The notes under the pieces are model-generated. The model had not been told where the DNA came from and did no database searches. It worked only from the letters and a program-made list of their open reading frames with translations. The position numbers and the translations under genes were made by a program. Shown one piece after another: positions 46,345 to 58,200 of a DNA stretch of 64,000 nt. Numbering within the stretch: the stretch's first letter is position 1; every line of letters begins with the position of its first letter. This DNA is from Maratus speciosus (lineage: Eukaryota; Arthropoda; Arachnida; Araneae; Salticidae), in NCBI GenBank assembly GCA_963932465.1, contig OZ010788.1, forward strand, positions 669,312,484 through 669,376,483, in the 5' to 3' direction.

Positions 46345-48079
46345 TTAAATATTTTTATTTTAAATTTTAGTTTTGATAGCAATATAGAGGAGTTATAATT
46401 GTGTGAGCTTTGTTTTCATTATTTAACTATATTGTTTTATTTAAAAAAAATAACACAGATTAAAAACTTTGAAGTATTCTATGTCTAATTAATTTTATTA
46501 ATTACTAAAACCGTGACATTTTTACATCATAATTTACCAATAGAATAAAAAGAGGAATTTATCCTGTTACTAGAACAATATTTTCTAAATCTCTATTTCC
46601 ATTTCTAAATGTCTATTTCTTTAAGTACCCTGTACCTTATTTTTACTCTCATTTTTACATTTAAAAACAATATTTAGTATGATAATGATCAGAACTTATT
46701 TCAACACTATGTTTTTAAGTTAACATAAAAATAGATTATTTCACGACATTGTTTATCGAATATCTAAATCAACACATCGAGTTTACTTTTATTCATTTTT
46801 AATTAGATTTAAACTAAAAATCTATATTTTAATATTTTCTATTATTAGTTACGTGCTCTAAAATTACAATTATATTTTCACAAAACAGAAAAATATTCAT
46901 CATAGGTCAGTTTTAAATGTCTTAATATGATAATTTTCAACAATTATTTTTTTTTAACAAATACAAAAATTAATCTCTTATGCTCGAAGTGCTTTTAAGG
47001 TAAAACATAAGTTAATTATAACAGGTTTAATTATATAAAATTTTATGAAAATCAAATTAGAAAACTAAACTTACAGATAAACATCATAAAAAATTAAATA
47101 ATAATAACGATTTTTTTAATTGGCTAGGAGACTATTAGTTTTCTCTATGTGTGCGATGGAATACTCCTTAGTACTATGTTTTAAGGTTTTATAATTAATG
47201 ATTTGATTTAATGTTCTTAATTTTGCATGATTTGAACCAGAAATTTATTGCATTAAACGCAGCTTATTCGTATTCTATCTATTTGATTTTATTTATTAGG
47301 CTTAGTTTTTTTTTTTTTCTGGTTTGAAACATTAAAAATTCAAAAAGTGTTTAAGAAGTCCAGAATGGTTCTAGGGGTTAAAATGCAAGGTAAAAATTAA
47401 GGCAACTAGTTTTTCTCAGCAAGGGGTCAGTAACTATTTACACACTTTTCAAAAAGGTAAATGATTAAATATAGTAATTAAAAAATATGCATTTCTTTTT
47501 ATTATTTTTATAATATTTGAACCTTTAAGAATGTCGTAAAGTCAATTCGCTAGGAAAAATCCTAAAATTATGCCTGTATGTGTCGTAAGCATTATTTTTC
47601 GCCAATTTTGCCACGATAACTTTTCAACATATTAAGGAATTTGCATATTTCTTAAAATAAAGAAAATTAAATTCTCTACAAACTATATCTGAAAAACAAA
47701 CAAACTATTTTTTTTAAGCTTAAAAAAAATACGATTCAGTTTTATGAATTTCGAATTAATTATATTTATCAAATTAAATATTTTTTTGTTATTGGAGGTA
47801 TAACCGTGAGACTATGTAATAAGTAGTATAGGGAGAGACAGAAGACTAAAAAATATGGAATCTGGATCTCAACATCATGGTACAACCAGTTTTTTCAAGA
47901 TTAATTTTGCCGTTCAATATAAATATTTGTCATTGTTTTCTACAATTTCAAATATTTTTTTTTTAGTTCTATAAAACATAAATTAAAAAGAATAAATATT
48001 TAAATGCAATAGAATTTAGTCTAAATTAGAGACTTCCTAATTAACGATGACATTTCAATCAATTTTCGTCATTTCATAT
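46345..48079. repeat. AT-rich sequence with decayed repeat family B
   Basis: No gene. Around 46970-47160 and 47420-47540 are diverged copies of words that recur at 54.4-55.4 and 58.3-58.9 kb: aacaggtttaattatat, ttggctaggagactatt and ggggtcagtaacta. Ends in CATAT (48075-48079), the target duplication of the BEL/Pao element. Confidence 0.45.
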
Positions 48080-48377
48080 TGTTACTGATCGTAATTAAAA
48101 TCTCCCGTACGAGGGCGCTGTGTCAGCGCCGTAATTTTATTTATTATTCCAATCGTCTGCGTGTTGACGATAGATTGTAATTTAGTTACTAGTGAGTGGA
48201 AACACTGAATTTTTGTTGTTGTTGTTATTGAGATAATGGAATGTTTGATTTGGAAACGGCCAGAGAGACTGTTTCACTCTTAACAATTATTGTTTTAAAA
48301 TAAAGAAATATACAGTTCACTGCGAAGAGTTCCTTAAAAATGGTGTCACTGAGTAACTTATTGTTTTATTCTTAACA
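48080..48377 (+). repeat. 5' LTR of the BEL/Pao element
   Basis: 298 bp. A GC-richer stretch near 48107-48130 forms a ggcgctgtgtcagcgcc hairpin, a gttgttgttgtt run lies near 48214, and an AATAAA-like word (aaaataaag) near 48297 may serve for polyadenylation. Confidence 0.95.
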
Positions 48378-48382
48378 TAATT

Positions 48383-48400
48383 TGGTCCTTCGAGGCCAAA
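48383..48400 (+). promoter_or_regulatory. Probable primer-binding site
   Basis: TGGTCCTTCGAGGCC starts five bases after the 5' LTR. A TGG start is expected for pairing with the CCA end of a tRNA; I do not assign the tRNA. Confidence 0.7.
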
Positions 48401-48486
48401 GTAAACGGATTTATCGTTTGCTTTTAGAGTCAAGAATCAGCGACGAGACTTGGTTTCTTCGAATAAGGTAGGACTTTTTCTTTAAC

Positions 48487-49287
48487 ATGGCTACTGAATT
48501 AAAAAATATTTTGACAAAAAAAGAGTTTTAAAATGTAAAATTACTAAATTTGTGAGTGAAATTAAATTAAGTGACTCTGATGAATGTTCTTTAGAACTTG
48601 TAAATACGAAATGTGATCAATTCAATACAGAATTGAAAGAAATGTTTGATAAAATTTATTCATTGTGCGATGAAGAGGAAATTGATAGATATACCGATGA
48701 ACAATCATCGATTGAAAAAGAGTTAGATGAAACTTGGTTAAAAATTAAAAGAGCGAAACAAAAACAAATAAATGTTCTTAATGAATCAAAGCCGAAACAA
48801 GAGAATAGTGTAACGGAAGTTCGACTTCCCACGATTAATCTACCTTCTTTTAGTGGAAACGTACAGGATTGGATATATTTTAGTGATCTTTTTAAATCTA
48901 GCGTTCACAATAATAGCGCACTTTCGGGTGCTCAAAAGTTATCATATTTGAAATCTTCGCTTCATTCTGAAGCTGCAAAAGTTGTACAAAGTATAACGAT
49001 TTCAGATGATAATTATCAAACAGCGTGGTCCTTATTAGAGGAAAGATATTCCAATAAAAGACAACAAGTGTTTGCTCACATTAAAAAATTAATGTCCATT
49101 AATTCAACACAAAGTGAAACACCTAGTGCTATTCTTAATTTAGCAGATACCGCCAGTGAATGTATCAGATCTCTAGAAATTCTCGATCAAAAAATTGAAG
49201 GGTTTGCGGATACGATAATAACTTATATATTGTGGCAGAAATTAGATGGGTCCACAAAATTATGGTTTGAACGTGAACAAAAAAAAA
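48487..49287 (+). pseudogene. BEL/Pao gag, broken by frameshifts at A runs
   Basis: The likely start is ATG at 48487 (MATELKNI). This frame meets a stop right after an A7 run (48516-48522), and a different frame that is open from there carries on with typical BEL gag sequence, so I infer a one-base indel in the run. The body contains a coiled-coil-like acidic and lysine-rich N-terminal part, then a DUF1759-type region from about 48810 (LPTINLPSFSGN) to about 49240. The frame shifts again at an A9 run (49279-49287) into the zinc-knuckle part. Gag forms the particle core. Confidence 0.85.
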
Positions 49288-52224
49288 GACGAGCTACCAG
49301 AATTAAAAGAATTAATCGAGTTTTTAAAAAGACAAGCGAGAACACTGCAAGTTTCCAAACCTCTTATAAATAATGTAACTCCTAAACGCAATGCTCAACA
49401 ACGAATCACTAGTATGGTATCTACATCTAATGGTAAAAACTCAAAAACATTTAAATGTGTTAAGTGTCAGAGTAATGAATTCCACGGTTTGCACAAATGT
49501 CCAGAATTCTTAAATCTTTCAGTGGCTTCTAGATATGAATTCGTAAAGAAAAATAATATTTGTTTTAACTGTTTAAAATTCCACTCGGTTAGAAATTGTA
49601 AATCTACTTATTCTTGTCAGAAATGTATGAAAAAACATTCGAGTTTACTGCATTTCGAGAATGAAAATGAAAAGCAAATTCAAAACAGCGATAGAAAAAA
49701 TGAATTTATTTCAAAACCCGAGGTCAGTGATTGCAATATCCAAAACCAGAATCAAATCATAGCGCATTCAAATCTAGACCCGAATGCTGCAACATTTCAC
49801 ATTTCTAACGAAAGAGTATTTTCAGGTACATCTGTTTGTGAGATGAATTATTTAAGTTCTGGCATCTTATCAACTGTCATTGTTTATATTAAAAATAAAT
49901 TTGGTGAATTTAAGCCGTTAAGAGGTTTGATTGATGTTGGATCAATGAGTAATTTCATTACGATTCAGTGTGCTGATTATTTAGGAATTAAGAAAGAAAA
50001 AATAAAAGTTGCGGTTTCAGGATTAAATGGCATCTCCGTGAATATTAACTCCAAGGTAAAAGCATTAATTTCGAACAATTCAAATTTTAAGGCGGAAATA
50101 GAACTTCTTTGTGTACCAAAAATATCGGATACTATTCCAGTAAATCGGATTAACGTTCCAACAGAACAATACCTCAATAACATTAAATTAGCGGATCCAG
50201 AATTTTACAAACCTGGAAAAATTCATGTTCTTTTGGGAGCTCAAATATTTTATGATCTTTTAGAAGTCGGTCGAATTGAAGTCCCCAATTCTAATTTAAA
50301 ATTCCAAAACTCGGTATTTGGATTCATTGCCTGTGGAAGCGTATTAAATCCTGACAATCAAATCACGCAAAATACTCATTGTGGGCTTGTTTGTAACTAT
50401 GAAGATTTGACAAAAGAAGTTCAAAAATTCTTTCAGTTAGAAACATTAGGGATAAAAGACGATCCCACATGTACTGACGAAGATAGAGCATTAGAAATAT
50501 TCGAAAAATCTGTATCTTATAAAAATAAACGTTACGAAGTTACCTTACCATGGAAGAAAGATTGGCGAGAAATGAACGACAATCTCAAAATAGCCAATAA
50601 TAGACTAAACTGTCTTAAAGTGAAAATGAAGCGAAAATTAGAGCTTCGTGCTCAATATTGTGAGACTTTGAAAGATTATGAAAATAAAGGAATCATAGAA
50701 AAAATAACGGAAACGCACAAGCCAGTGGAGAAACCACTTTTTTATCTTCCACATCAACCTGTCTTTAGACAAAGCCTGACAACAAAAATGAGAGTAGTCT
50801 TCGATGCCAGCTCACACGATGTTGGCGAATTATCGTTAAATGATTGTCTTTGGCCAGGTCCAAATCTAAATCCAAACATATTCGATCTACTTATCAATTT
50901 TAGATTAAACAAAATAGCATTGATAGGTGATATAGAAAAAGCCTTTCTGCAGATATCCCTAGCGGAGAAAGACAGAGATGCAGTGAGGTTTTTATGGATT
51001 GGAGATAGAGGTATAGAAATATATCGCTTCAACCGAGTTCTTTTTGGTATGAATGCTTCCCCGTTTCTTCTTGCTGCTACTCTAAGAAAACATATCAAGA
51101 AATTTCAAGTTAGATATCCTACAACAACAAAGTTATTAGATAGGTGCCTCTACGTTGATGATTTCATCGCTGGTGCTGACAACTTGAAAGAGGCGTTAGA
51201 AATCTCTCGAAATGCTGTTTATATTATGAGCGAGGCAAGTATGAAACTCAGAAAATGGTCAACTAATGATAACGATTTGATGGAGCGATGGAAACAAGAA
51301 GGGTTTGATACTCAGCCTCTACACAACCCAATTGAATTAGGATTTGACTCAACAAAGGTTCTAGGAATGTCTTGGCATACGAGTGAAGATTGCTTTATCG
51401 TAGATGTAAAAGGCTTATTAGAAATGTTATCAAAAAATGAAAACACCAAGCGCTTCATCCTGCGTGCTATTGGAAAAATATTCGACCCTCTTGGCTTGCT
51501 CACTCCTTATACTATTCGCATGAAATGCCTATTTCAAGATCTGTGGTTGAGGAAAATTGCTTGGGATGAAGATCTACCAATAGATGTTAAAGAAAAGTGG
51601 CTTCAATGGTGTTCTGAGATCCCACGCCTCTCCGACCTAAAAATTCCAAGAATTGTGCTAAATTCAACGAAAGAAGAAAATTCAGATGTGGTAGAGATTC
51701 ACTGTTTTTGCGATGCTAGTAAGAAAGCCTTCGGCACTGTCATATACCTCAGAATTGTAAAAGAAAATGTTATTGAAGTTAACCTTGTGACTTCAAAAAG
51801 TAGAGTTACACCTCTTAAAAAAATCACTTTACCAAGATTAGAGCTATTGGGAGCTTTACTTGCTTCCCGACTAGGTAATGCAGTCAAGAAAATAGTAGAT
51901 CATAAGAAGCCATCAGATGTGTTCTTCTGGACAGACTCGAAAATCACTTTGTACTGGATTAGAGGTTCTAGTAAAAGATGGAAATCATTCATAGCGAATC
52001 GTGTCAACGAGATTCAATCTTTGACTGACTCCAATTCGTGGTTTCATTGTCCGGGAAAGTCTAATCCAGCCGACCTCCTTACCAGAGGCGTCAGTGTTGA
52101 TATGCTCTTAGAAAAGGATTTGTGGTTTAAAGGTCCCCCCTTTTTGAGAGAAACTGTTCTCCCAACTAATGACTGCAACATCCAAAATTCGCCAGATGAC
52201 TATTCTGATGAACTAAAGAAAAAA
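49288..52224 (+). pseudogene. BEL/Pao pol part 1: zinc knuckles, protease, RT, RNase H
   Basis: In the 994-codon frame that opens at 49246: cysteine/histidine clusters at C71-C85, a CCHC knuckle C106/C109/H113/C118 and a further C124/C127/H131 group; the protease active site near D230, read as LIDVGS; reverse transcriptase with the motif A aspartate D562 (GDIEKAF) and YVDD at 636-639; RNase H with FCDASKKAFG, LPRLELLGA and a WTDSK motif near 51930. The frame ends at a TAA (52228-52230) just after an A6 run (52219-52224); the adjacent frame continues with family sequence. The V in DVG replaces the usual S or T of the protease active site. Confidence 0.93.
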
Positions 52225-52820
52225 GGTTAAATGTGAAAATGATAACTCTTTAGTTACTCTAGCTATTTATGATCAAAATTATTTATTAGATTATATTATT
52301 AGTGTTAGTAATAATTATATAACTATCATTCGTATTTTATGTTATGTGCTTAGATTTATTCATAACCTTCGAAATGTTAATAGAGTGAAAGATCATCTTA
52401 CTTCTAAAGAATTGAATGCTGCAGAATTATCACTGATAAAGATGGTTCAACAAAGTGAGTATCAGGAAGAAATAAAATGTCTTCAGAAAGGTAATTCGGT
52501 ACCAAATAAAAGTAAACTAAATTCTTTAAATTGTTTCTTAGATGAAAGTAATATTTTAAGAGTTGGGGGTAGATTGGGTAACTCATATTTGACAACAAAT
52601 GAAAAACATCCTATGGTTCTGCCAAGTAAGCATCCCCTTACTTTAATTATTGTAAGATATTTTCATTTAAAGTATTTACATGTAGGATCACAAACATTGT
52701 TGTACCATATTCGTCGTAAATTTTGGATAACTAATGGTAGAAACATCTGTCGCAAAATAACATATGAATGTGTCACTTGTTTTAAAAACAAGCCTGTCAA
52801 GTTAGCCAAGCGAGTCAAGT
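52225..52820 (+). pseudogene. BEL/Pao pol part 2: connection and integrase zinc finger
   Basis: Open in a second frame from about 52226. It holds the LRVGGRLG region, then the HHCC finger of the integrase (H in HPLTL and FHLKYLH, then CRKITYECVTC near 52751-52780). The frame shifts near 52815-52825, at gtcaagttatggg, into the catalytic part. Confidence 0.9.
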
Positions 52821-52821
52821 T

Positions 52822-53781
52822 ATGGGTGACTTGCCCAAAGAGCGTGTTACACCTTCATTTCCATTTTCCATTATTGGAACTGATTATTGTGGCCCTTTTT
52901 ACATTAAATTCAAAAATCAAAGGAAAGGTACATATAATAAAGTGTATGTATGTATATTCGTTTGTCTCTGCACCAAAGCTATTCATCTAGATTTCGTTTC
53001 AAATCTCACTTCTGCAGCCTTCATTGCTTGTTTTAAGCGCTTTGTTAGCAGAAGGGGAAAGTGTTCAAAAATATTTTCTGACAATGCAAAAAACTTTGTA
53101 GGGGCAAACTTAGAATTGAAAAGGCTTCACAATTTGGTTAGACACCCAGATGAAGCATTAGCTGATTATTTTGCAAGGGAAAATATCGAATGGAATTTTA
53201 TTCCTCCGAAAGCGCCGAACTTCGGTGGTCTTTGGGAGGCAGGGGTTAAATCATTCAAATTCCATCTAAAACGTGTAATTGGTAACGCGCACCTCACTTT
53301 AGAGGAATTTCTGACAGTAATTCTAGAAATTGAAAGTGTTTTGAACTCAAGACCTCTGTCCCCATTGTCATCAGATTTCGACGGTTTCGAGACTCTGTCA
53401 CCGGGTCATTTTCTTATAGGTAGGCCCTTAACGTCTATTATTGAACCCCAGCTCACTGAAATTTCGGAAAACAAACTTAGCAACTGGCAAAAAATAACAA
53501 AATATAGCCAGCAAATATGGAAATTATGGAAGCGAGACTATCTGAACACCTTGCAGCAACGTAATAAATGGCAAATAAATAAAAACAATGTAAATGTTGG
53601 TTCTCTCGTATTGATCAAAGATGAAAATATGCTCAGCACAAAATGGGCAACAGGTAGGATTTCCGAGATATTTCTCGGTAAGGACAAAAAAGTTCGAGTA
53701 GTGAACATTCGTCTACCTAACGGTAGAATAATAAAGAGAGATGTGAGAAGTATTTGTCCCCTTCCAATTAATGGAAACTAA
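52822..53781 (+). pseudogene. BEL/Pao pol part 3: integrase core and DUF5641-type tail
   Basis: 319 codons, ending at TAA 53779-53781. Catalytic residues are D21 (IGTDYCGPF), D87 (FSDNAKNF) and E139 (GGLWEAG) in this frame. The D-to-E spacing of 51 is wider than the retroviral 35, as is common in BEL/Pao. The tail from about residue 255 (NVGSLVLIKDEN, then WATGRI and RDVRSICPLP) matches the DUF5641-type C terminus. The segment itself is intact. Confidence 0.93.
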
Positions 53782-53988
53782 TTTCTTTAATGTATATATT
53801 TGGTATATTTTGAATATATTTTGTTGTTTAATTTCTATAGTATGTTTTATTGTATTCAAATGTAAAGTAATTTAGCCATTTTTCCTTTGTTATTAATTAT
53901 ATCTTTGCATTGTTACATGTAGTATTATGTAATTTTATATTATATATTAGAGTAGTTTGAAACCTGCAGGTTTCAACGGTCGGGAGTA
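53782..53988 (+). other. BEL/Pao 3' untranslated region with polypurine tract candidate
   Basis: AT-rich, ends aacggtcgggagta directly before the 3' LTR. The ggtcgggag stretch is the likely primer for plus-strand synthesis, though shorter than a classical polypurine tract. Confidence 0.6.
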
Positions 53989-54286
53989 TGTTACTGATCG
54001 TAATTAAAATCTCCCGTACGAGGGCGCTGTGTCAGCGCCGTAATTTTATTTATTATTCCAATCGTCTGCGTGTTGACGATAGATTGTAATTTAGTTACTA
54101 GTGAGTGGAAACACTGAATTTTTGTTGTTGTTGTTATTGAGATAATGGAATGTTTGATTTGGAAACGGCCAGAGAGACTGTTTCACTCTTAACAATTATT
54201 GTTTTAAAATAAAGAAATATACAGTTCACTGCGAAGAGTTCCTTAAAAATGGTGTCACTGAGTAACTTATTATTTTATTCTTAACA
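53989..54286 (+). repeat. 3' LTR of the BEL/Pao element
   Basis: 298 bp, identical to the 5' LTR as far as I can compare except for A instead of G near the end (ttattAtttta). Followed by the CATAT duplication at 54287-54291. Confidence 0.95.
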
Positions 54287-54583
54287 CATATTACTCTGAC
54301 CTTCTTAAATAGTTTAATTGACCCTAAACCGGAAAAATGTAATGTACAATTACATTTGTACAAAAGTCCACCACCCCCCTCCCACACAAACACACAAGAA
54401 ACGTTTTTAAATATAAATATGAAAGTTTTTCATTAGCATTTAAAAGAAATGCAGAAAATTAATTACCTTTAGCTTGAAATACTTTGAAAGCAAAACAAAA
54501 GTTAGTGTGAACAGGTTTAATTATAATACTTTCGTAGAAACAAAATTTGAAACTTAACCTCCTAGCTGAAACCTCATTTAAAG

Positions 54584-54633
<50 letters not shown>

Positions 54634-55529
54634 TACGAAGTGCAAAAATTAAATAATTGTATCTTTAGAAAATAAAACAAAAGTTATTTGAAACAGGATT
54701 AATTATACAAAATTTAAAAATTTTTTTTTACACACAAAATTTAAAACACTAAATCCTAACCTGAATCTCATAAAAAGGCTAAAAAAATTAATTTAGGGAA
54801 TATGCTGAGAGACTTGTGTATGCTGAAGTCCTACCTGTCGAGCTATAATGTCATGTAACAAGTTGGAAATTGCACATCAAACGTGACTAATGAGGTGCGT
54901 TCGTACTATAATTAGCTTTATAAATATTTTCTCCACCACATATTGTACTGAATGTATATTTTAATGCATTTCATAAGTGCCTATCAAGTTCATTCTGTTG
55001 AAAAGGCTGAAACATCATTAAAATTAACTTGAAATAATTTTTTCCCATTGGCCATAATGTAACGGAAAATTTTCGACTGCCCCTGTCATTAAACTATACA
55101 TCCGATTTTCATAAAATTTGAAATGACTCGACAAAATATTGCAACAATTATATATTTAAAATTTCAGACCATTCTGTTGGGTAGTTTTTGCTTTGTTATA
55201 TGCGGGCTGGCAGACAGACGGACGGACGGACACACAGGCAGACGGACCGAACGACGACTATAGGTGCTATGTATTTACATAATTACGAACGCACCAAAAA
55301 ATGAAACTAAATAGTTTTCCCCGCCAAAAGGGTCAGTAACTAGTCACACAATTTATGAAAGATTAAAAAAAAAAAATAGTTATTAAAGTCCATAAAAACC
55401 TCTTTTTTATAATTAAAATGGCAGACAAAAGTAGATAAGATAATTAGTTAATCTAATAGCGGTTAGTAAATCGGATTAAGATAATCGTTGTTTCAAATGT
55501 ACACTGAGCTCAACGAAAATCCTTTAAGC

Positions 55530-55560
<31 letters not shown>

Positions 55561-57760
55561 AAAGTTGATAACCTACATTATTATTATTTTACAAAATAGA
55601 ATCCATTAGTTACATCTCTTCAACGTATAATTATACTTTCAAATGCAAGAAAATTTCCCATACTTCTTAAAAATACACCTACTGTCGCCACTATTTATTT
55701 TAACAAATTCCAAAATTAATTATCTATAACTAAGTAGTCATAACTGAAAAGATCCATATATCCATTGATTATTGTCAATATAGCATATACAATATTGCAC
55801 GTACTACAGTATTTGGATACAGCCCCTCTTCTTTTTGCTTCCGTTTGGGAATAACGGATTTTGAGCTTATTTTATATCAACGATAATTTTCAGAATTTTC
55901 AAGCTATGTTTTTTAGACTTTTACAAAAGTTGCTCTATACATTTAGCGAACACCTTATGAACGTTATATTTTGACTGCATTCGGACATGTGCAGTGAAAC
56001 ATTTAGTACACCTGCTCATTTTTCGTACAATTTTTACTATATTTTAATTCTGATTGAAGGGTATTGTGTACAATGTTGTTTGTCATATTTTCTGGAACTC
56101 TGCATTTTATAAGCAAAAAACTTGGCAAAATTTGAGACATTTTTATTAAAACCTGAATTTTTCTTCGAGTATGAATGTCATCCTCATAAAAATGAACACA
56201 AATTATTACAATAAGTCATTTTATCATTTCCCACAGTTTAAACGCTTTTGCTTCATTAGTTTTGCCAGGGTTATCCAAAAGATATTCGTTTTTTTTTCAA
56301 CAACTTGTTCTCGATCCCCTATGGCGTTTAGGGAAAAAATCTTCACTGAAATATATGATCTGTACTACTCTGTTTACACACCTGGAGTTTCAGGAAAATT
56401 CTTCATGTATTTTTCTAGATATTTAAAAAAACGTCTAAATTCGCAAGTGACCGATCATCTTTGGTCATATAGTGTATTTCACTAGAAATTAATCAAAATG
56501 ATCAAGATTTTAAATTGGTTAAAAGATTCTGAAAAATGATACGTACAATTCATATTTTCATTTAAAAAAAATTCTCGTTACTTTTTAAAAATTACATTTT
56601 AAACAGACTTTCAACATTTCTTTTTAAAGAATCGGAAGATTCTCAAAAGGTTGGATCATTAAACGTTAACTATATGTAATTTTTAAATTTTCCAAATTTA
56701 AGGTCAATTTTTTTTTAATACTATAGTATTTTGTCTATAAATGTAATATATAAATATTTTTAATAGTATGTCTACAAAATTATACACAAACATTAAAAGA
56801 CAGGAACTATTCTAGAAAATTAATTATTAAAGCATTTAATTAGCAGTTGTGTACGTTACAACTTTTGGACATTTTTTCGCACGTATGTTACAGATTTTGG
56901 ATGTTGCGCTTAGTATTTAAAAAATTCTTAAGACTAAGAATGTAGTAAATGTGTCTGTATACATATATATATGTATAATTAACTTTTTGTTATCCACTAA
57001 TAATAATAATAAAATCAAATGTTTTGTTACGTACGTTACTTTCGGACATAACAAAATAGAGAAAAATTCTTTATAGAAAAATCCTATCTTCAAAAAAGCA
57101 ATAAATCAGCCTGCCATCTCTTAACGAAATTATCAAAAAATCATCAGTTTCCTTTATGCATTCGTTGTTTACCATTAGAACCACCTGTAAAAAAGTTAAA
57201 ACTCTTTTTCTTGGTGGTACATTGGAGCAGTTAACATTATGAATGTCCAAAATTGGCCTCTTTAGCATAAAATAATAAAATTTAAGATATTTATACAAAG
57301 CTTTTACAATAAATTATGTCATTTTCTGTCTCTGAATAGAATTAAAAACTCAGTGTAAAAAAAAAAGTAAATAAATAAAATGATAATTAAAGTTATGTTT
57401 GAAAGGCTTAAAGTTATGACGTGTGTCCAGTGGACACCTTTTGAAAATCGCCCAATTGTAACTAGTCGGCTCTGCCAATCCCAAAAGCTTCTTTCTCATA
57501 CATGTAAATATTTCAAGAAATTGTTACACGTGGTAATACTTCAGCGTTATTACTTTAATATTACACAACTTTGATTTCATCTGAAGTATCTGCTTCATTT
57601 TACTAATCGGAGTAAAAGCGAATTAATCTCAATTATAATATGTAATAAAATCAGTATTTTTCGTTATCCTGTTGTACATCAGCTGCTTGAGAATCGCCGT
57701 GTTAGCTGGATCCAAATTACTTGTCGCTGCATGAACAGCCGATGTACAATAGAACTATGA
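54287..57760. repeat. Decayed repeat family B region with T47 tract and AT microsatellite
   Basis: No gene. Recurrent words include ggtttaattata near 54513 and 54696, and gggtcagtaacta near 55331, matching 47.0-47.5 and 58.3-58.9 kb. A run of 47 T lies at 54586-54632 and a TA tract at 55537-55560. A gacggacggacgg patch near 55217-55250 belongs to a dispersed repeat seen again near 58216. Frames such as 56171-56485 (104 codons) show no family features; that one ends in a ggtcatatagtgta word that resembles the end of the 15642-18650 element. Confidence 0.45.
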
Positions 57761-58200
57761 AAAATCGCTATTACAGCGGCCCCTTCTGGCGGATTGTTAC
57801 AAATTCACGCCGGACGTGCTGGTCATAGTCAAAAACATACACATGACCAAAAACATACACATGAAATTTGATTCACTTCTATGAATAACTTCATACACTT
57901 TTCGATGGTAGAATAGTGAAAATGACATAAAAATCGCTATTACAGCGCCCCCTTCCGGCGGAATGTTTACAGATTCAAGGAGGTTCTGCTAGCCATAGCC
58001 AAGAACATACAGAAAAAAAATTGGGTCAGTTCTATGCCTACCTTCATACACTTTTCGATGGTACAATAATGAAAATGGCACAAAAATCGCTCCCTTCGGG
58101 CGGCATATTTCCAAATTCAATGAGGACCTGTTGGCCATAGCCAAAAACTTACCCGAAACATTTTCCTCAATTCTAATGCATAACTTCTTAGACTTTGCCA
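57761..58200. repeat. ~155-170-bp tandem repeat, three units
   Basis: Units begin aaaatcgct near 57761, 57929 and 58082. Each continues with a ccccttc(t/c)gg(c/g)cgg word, a ttggccatag-like word, aaaacatac and, in the first two, tcatacacttttcgatggta. The third unit is shorter. A cggacggacagacggac patch follows at 58216. Confidence 0.8.

Larger units (their letters stand above)
48080..54286 (+). mobile_element. Full-length BEL/Pao LTR retrotransposon, very young
   Basis: Two 298-bp LTRs start TGTTACTG and end TTAACA and differ at one base that I can find. The 5-bp target duplication CATAT is exact on both sides. Between them lie a primer-binding site, gag with a DUF1759-type region, zinc knuckles, aspartic protease, reverse transcriptase, RNase H, integrase and a DUF5641-type tail, in the standard BEL/Pao order. 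There is no env-like frame. The gag-pol frame, normally one continuous ORF, is broken four times, although LTR identity indicates a recent insertion. Confidence 0.96.

Noticed and set aside
50754..51098. 114-codon minus-strand frame
   Set aside because: Antisense shadow of the BEL/Pao reverse transcriptase.
56171..56485. 104-codon plus-strand frame
   Set aside because: No recognisable motif, AT-driven composition and decayed repeats around it.
55800..56485. A second copy of the 15642-18650 element, suggested by ggtcatatagtgta at 56463
   Set aside because: No matching left end with TA was found and the interior does not align.
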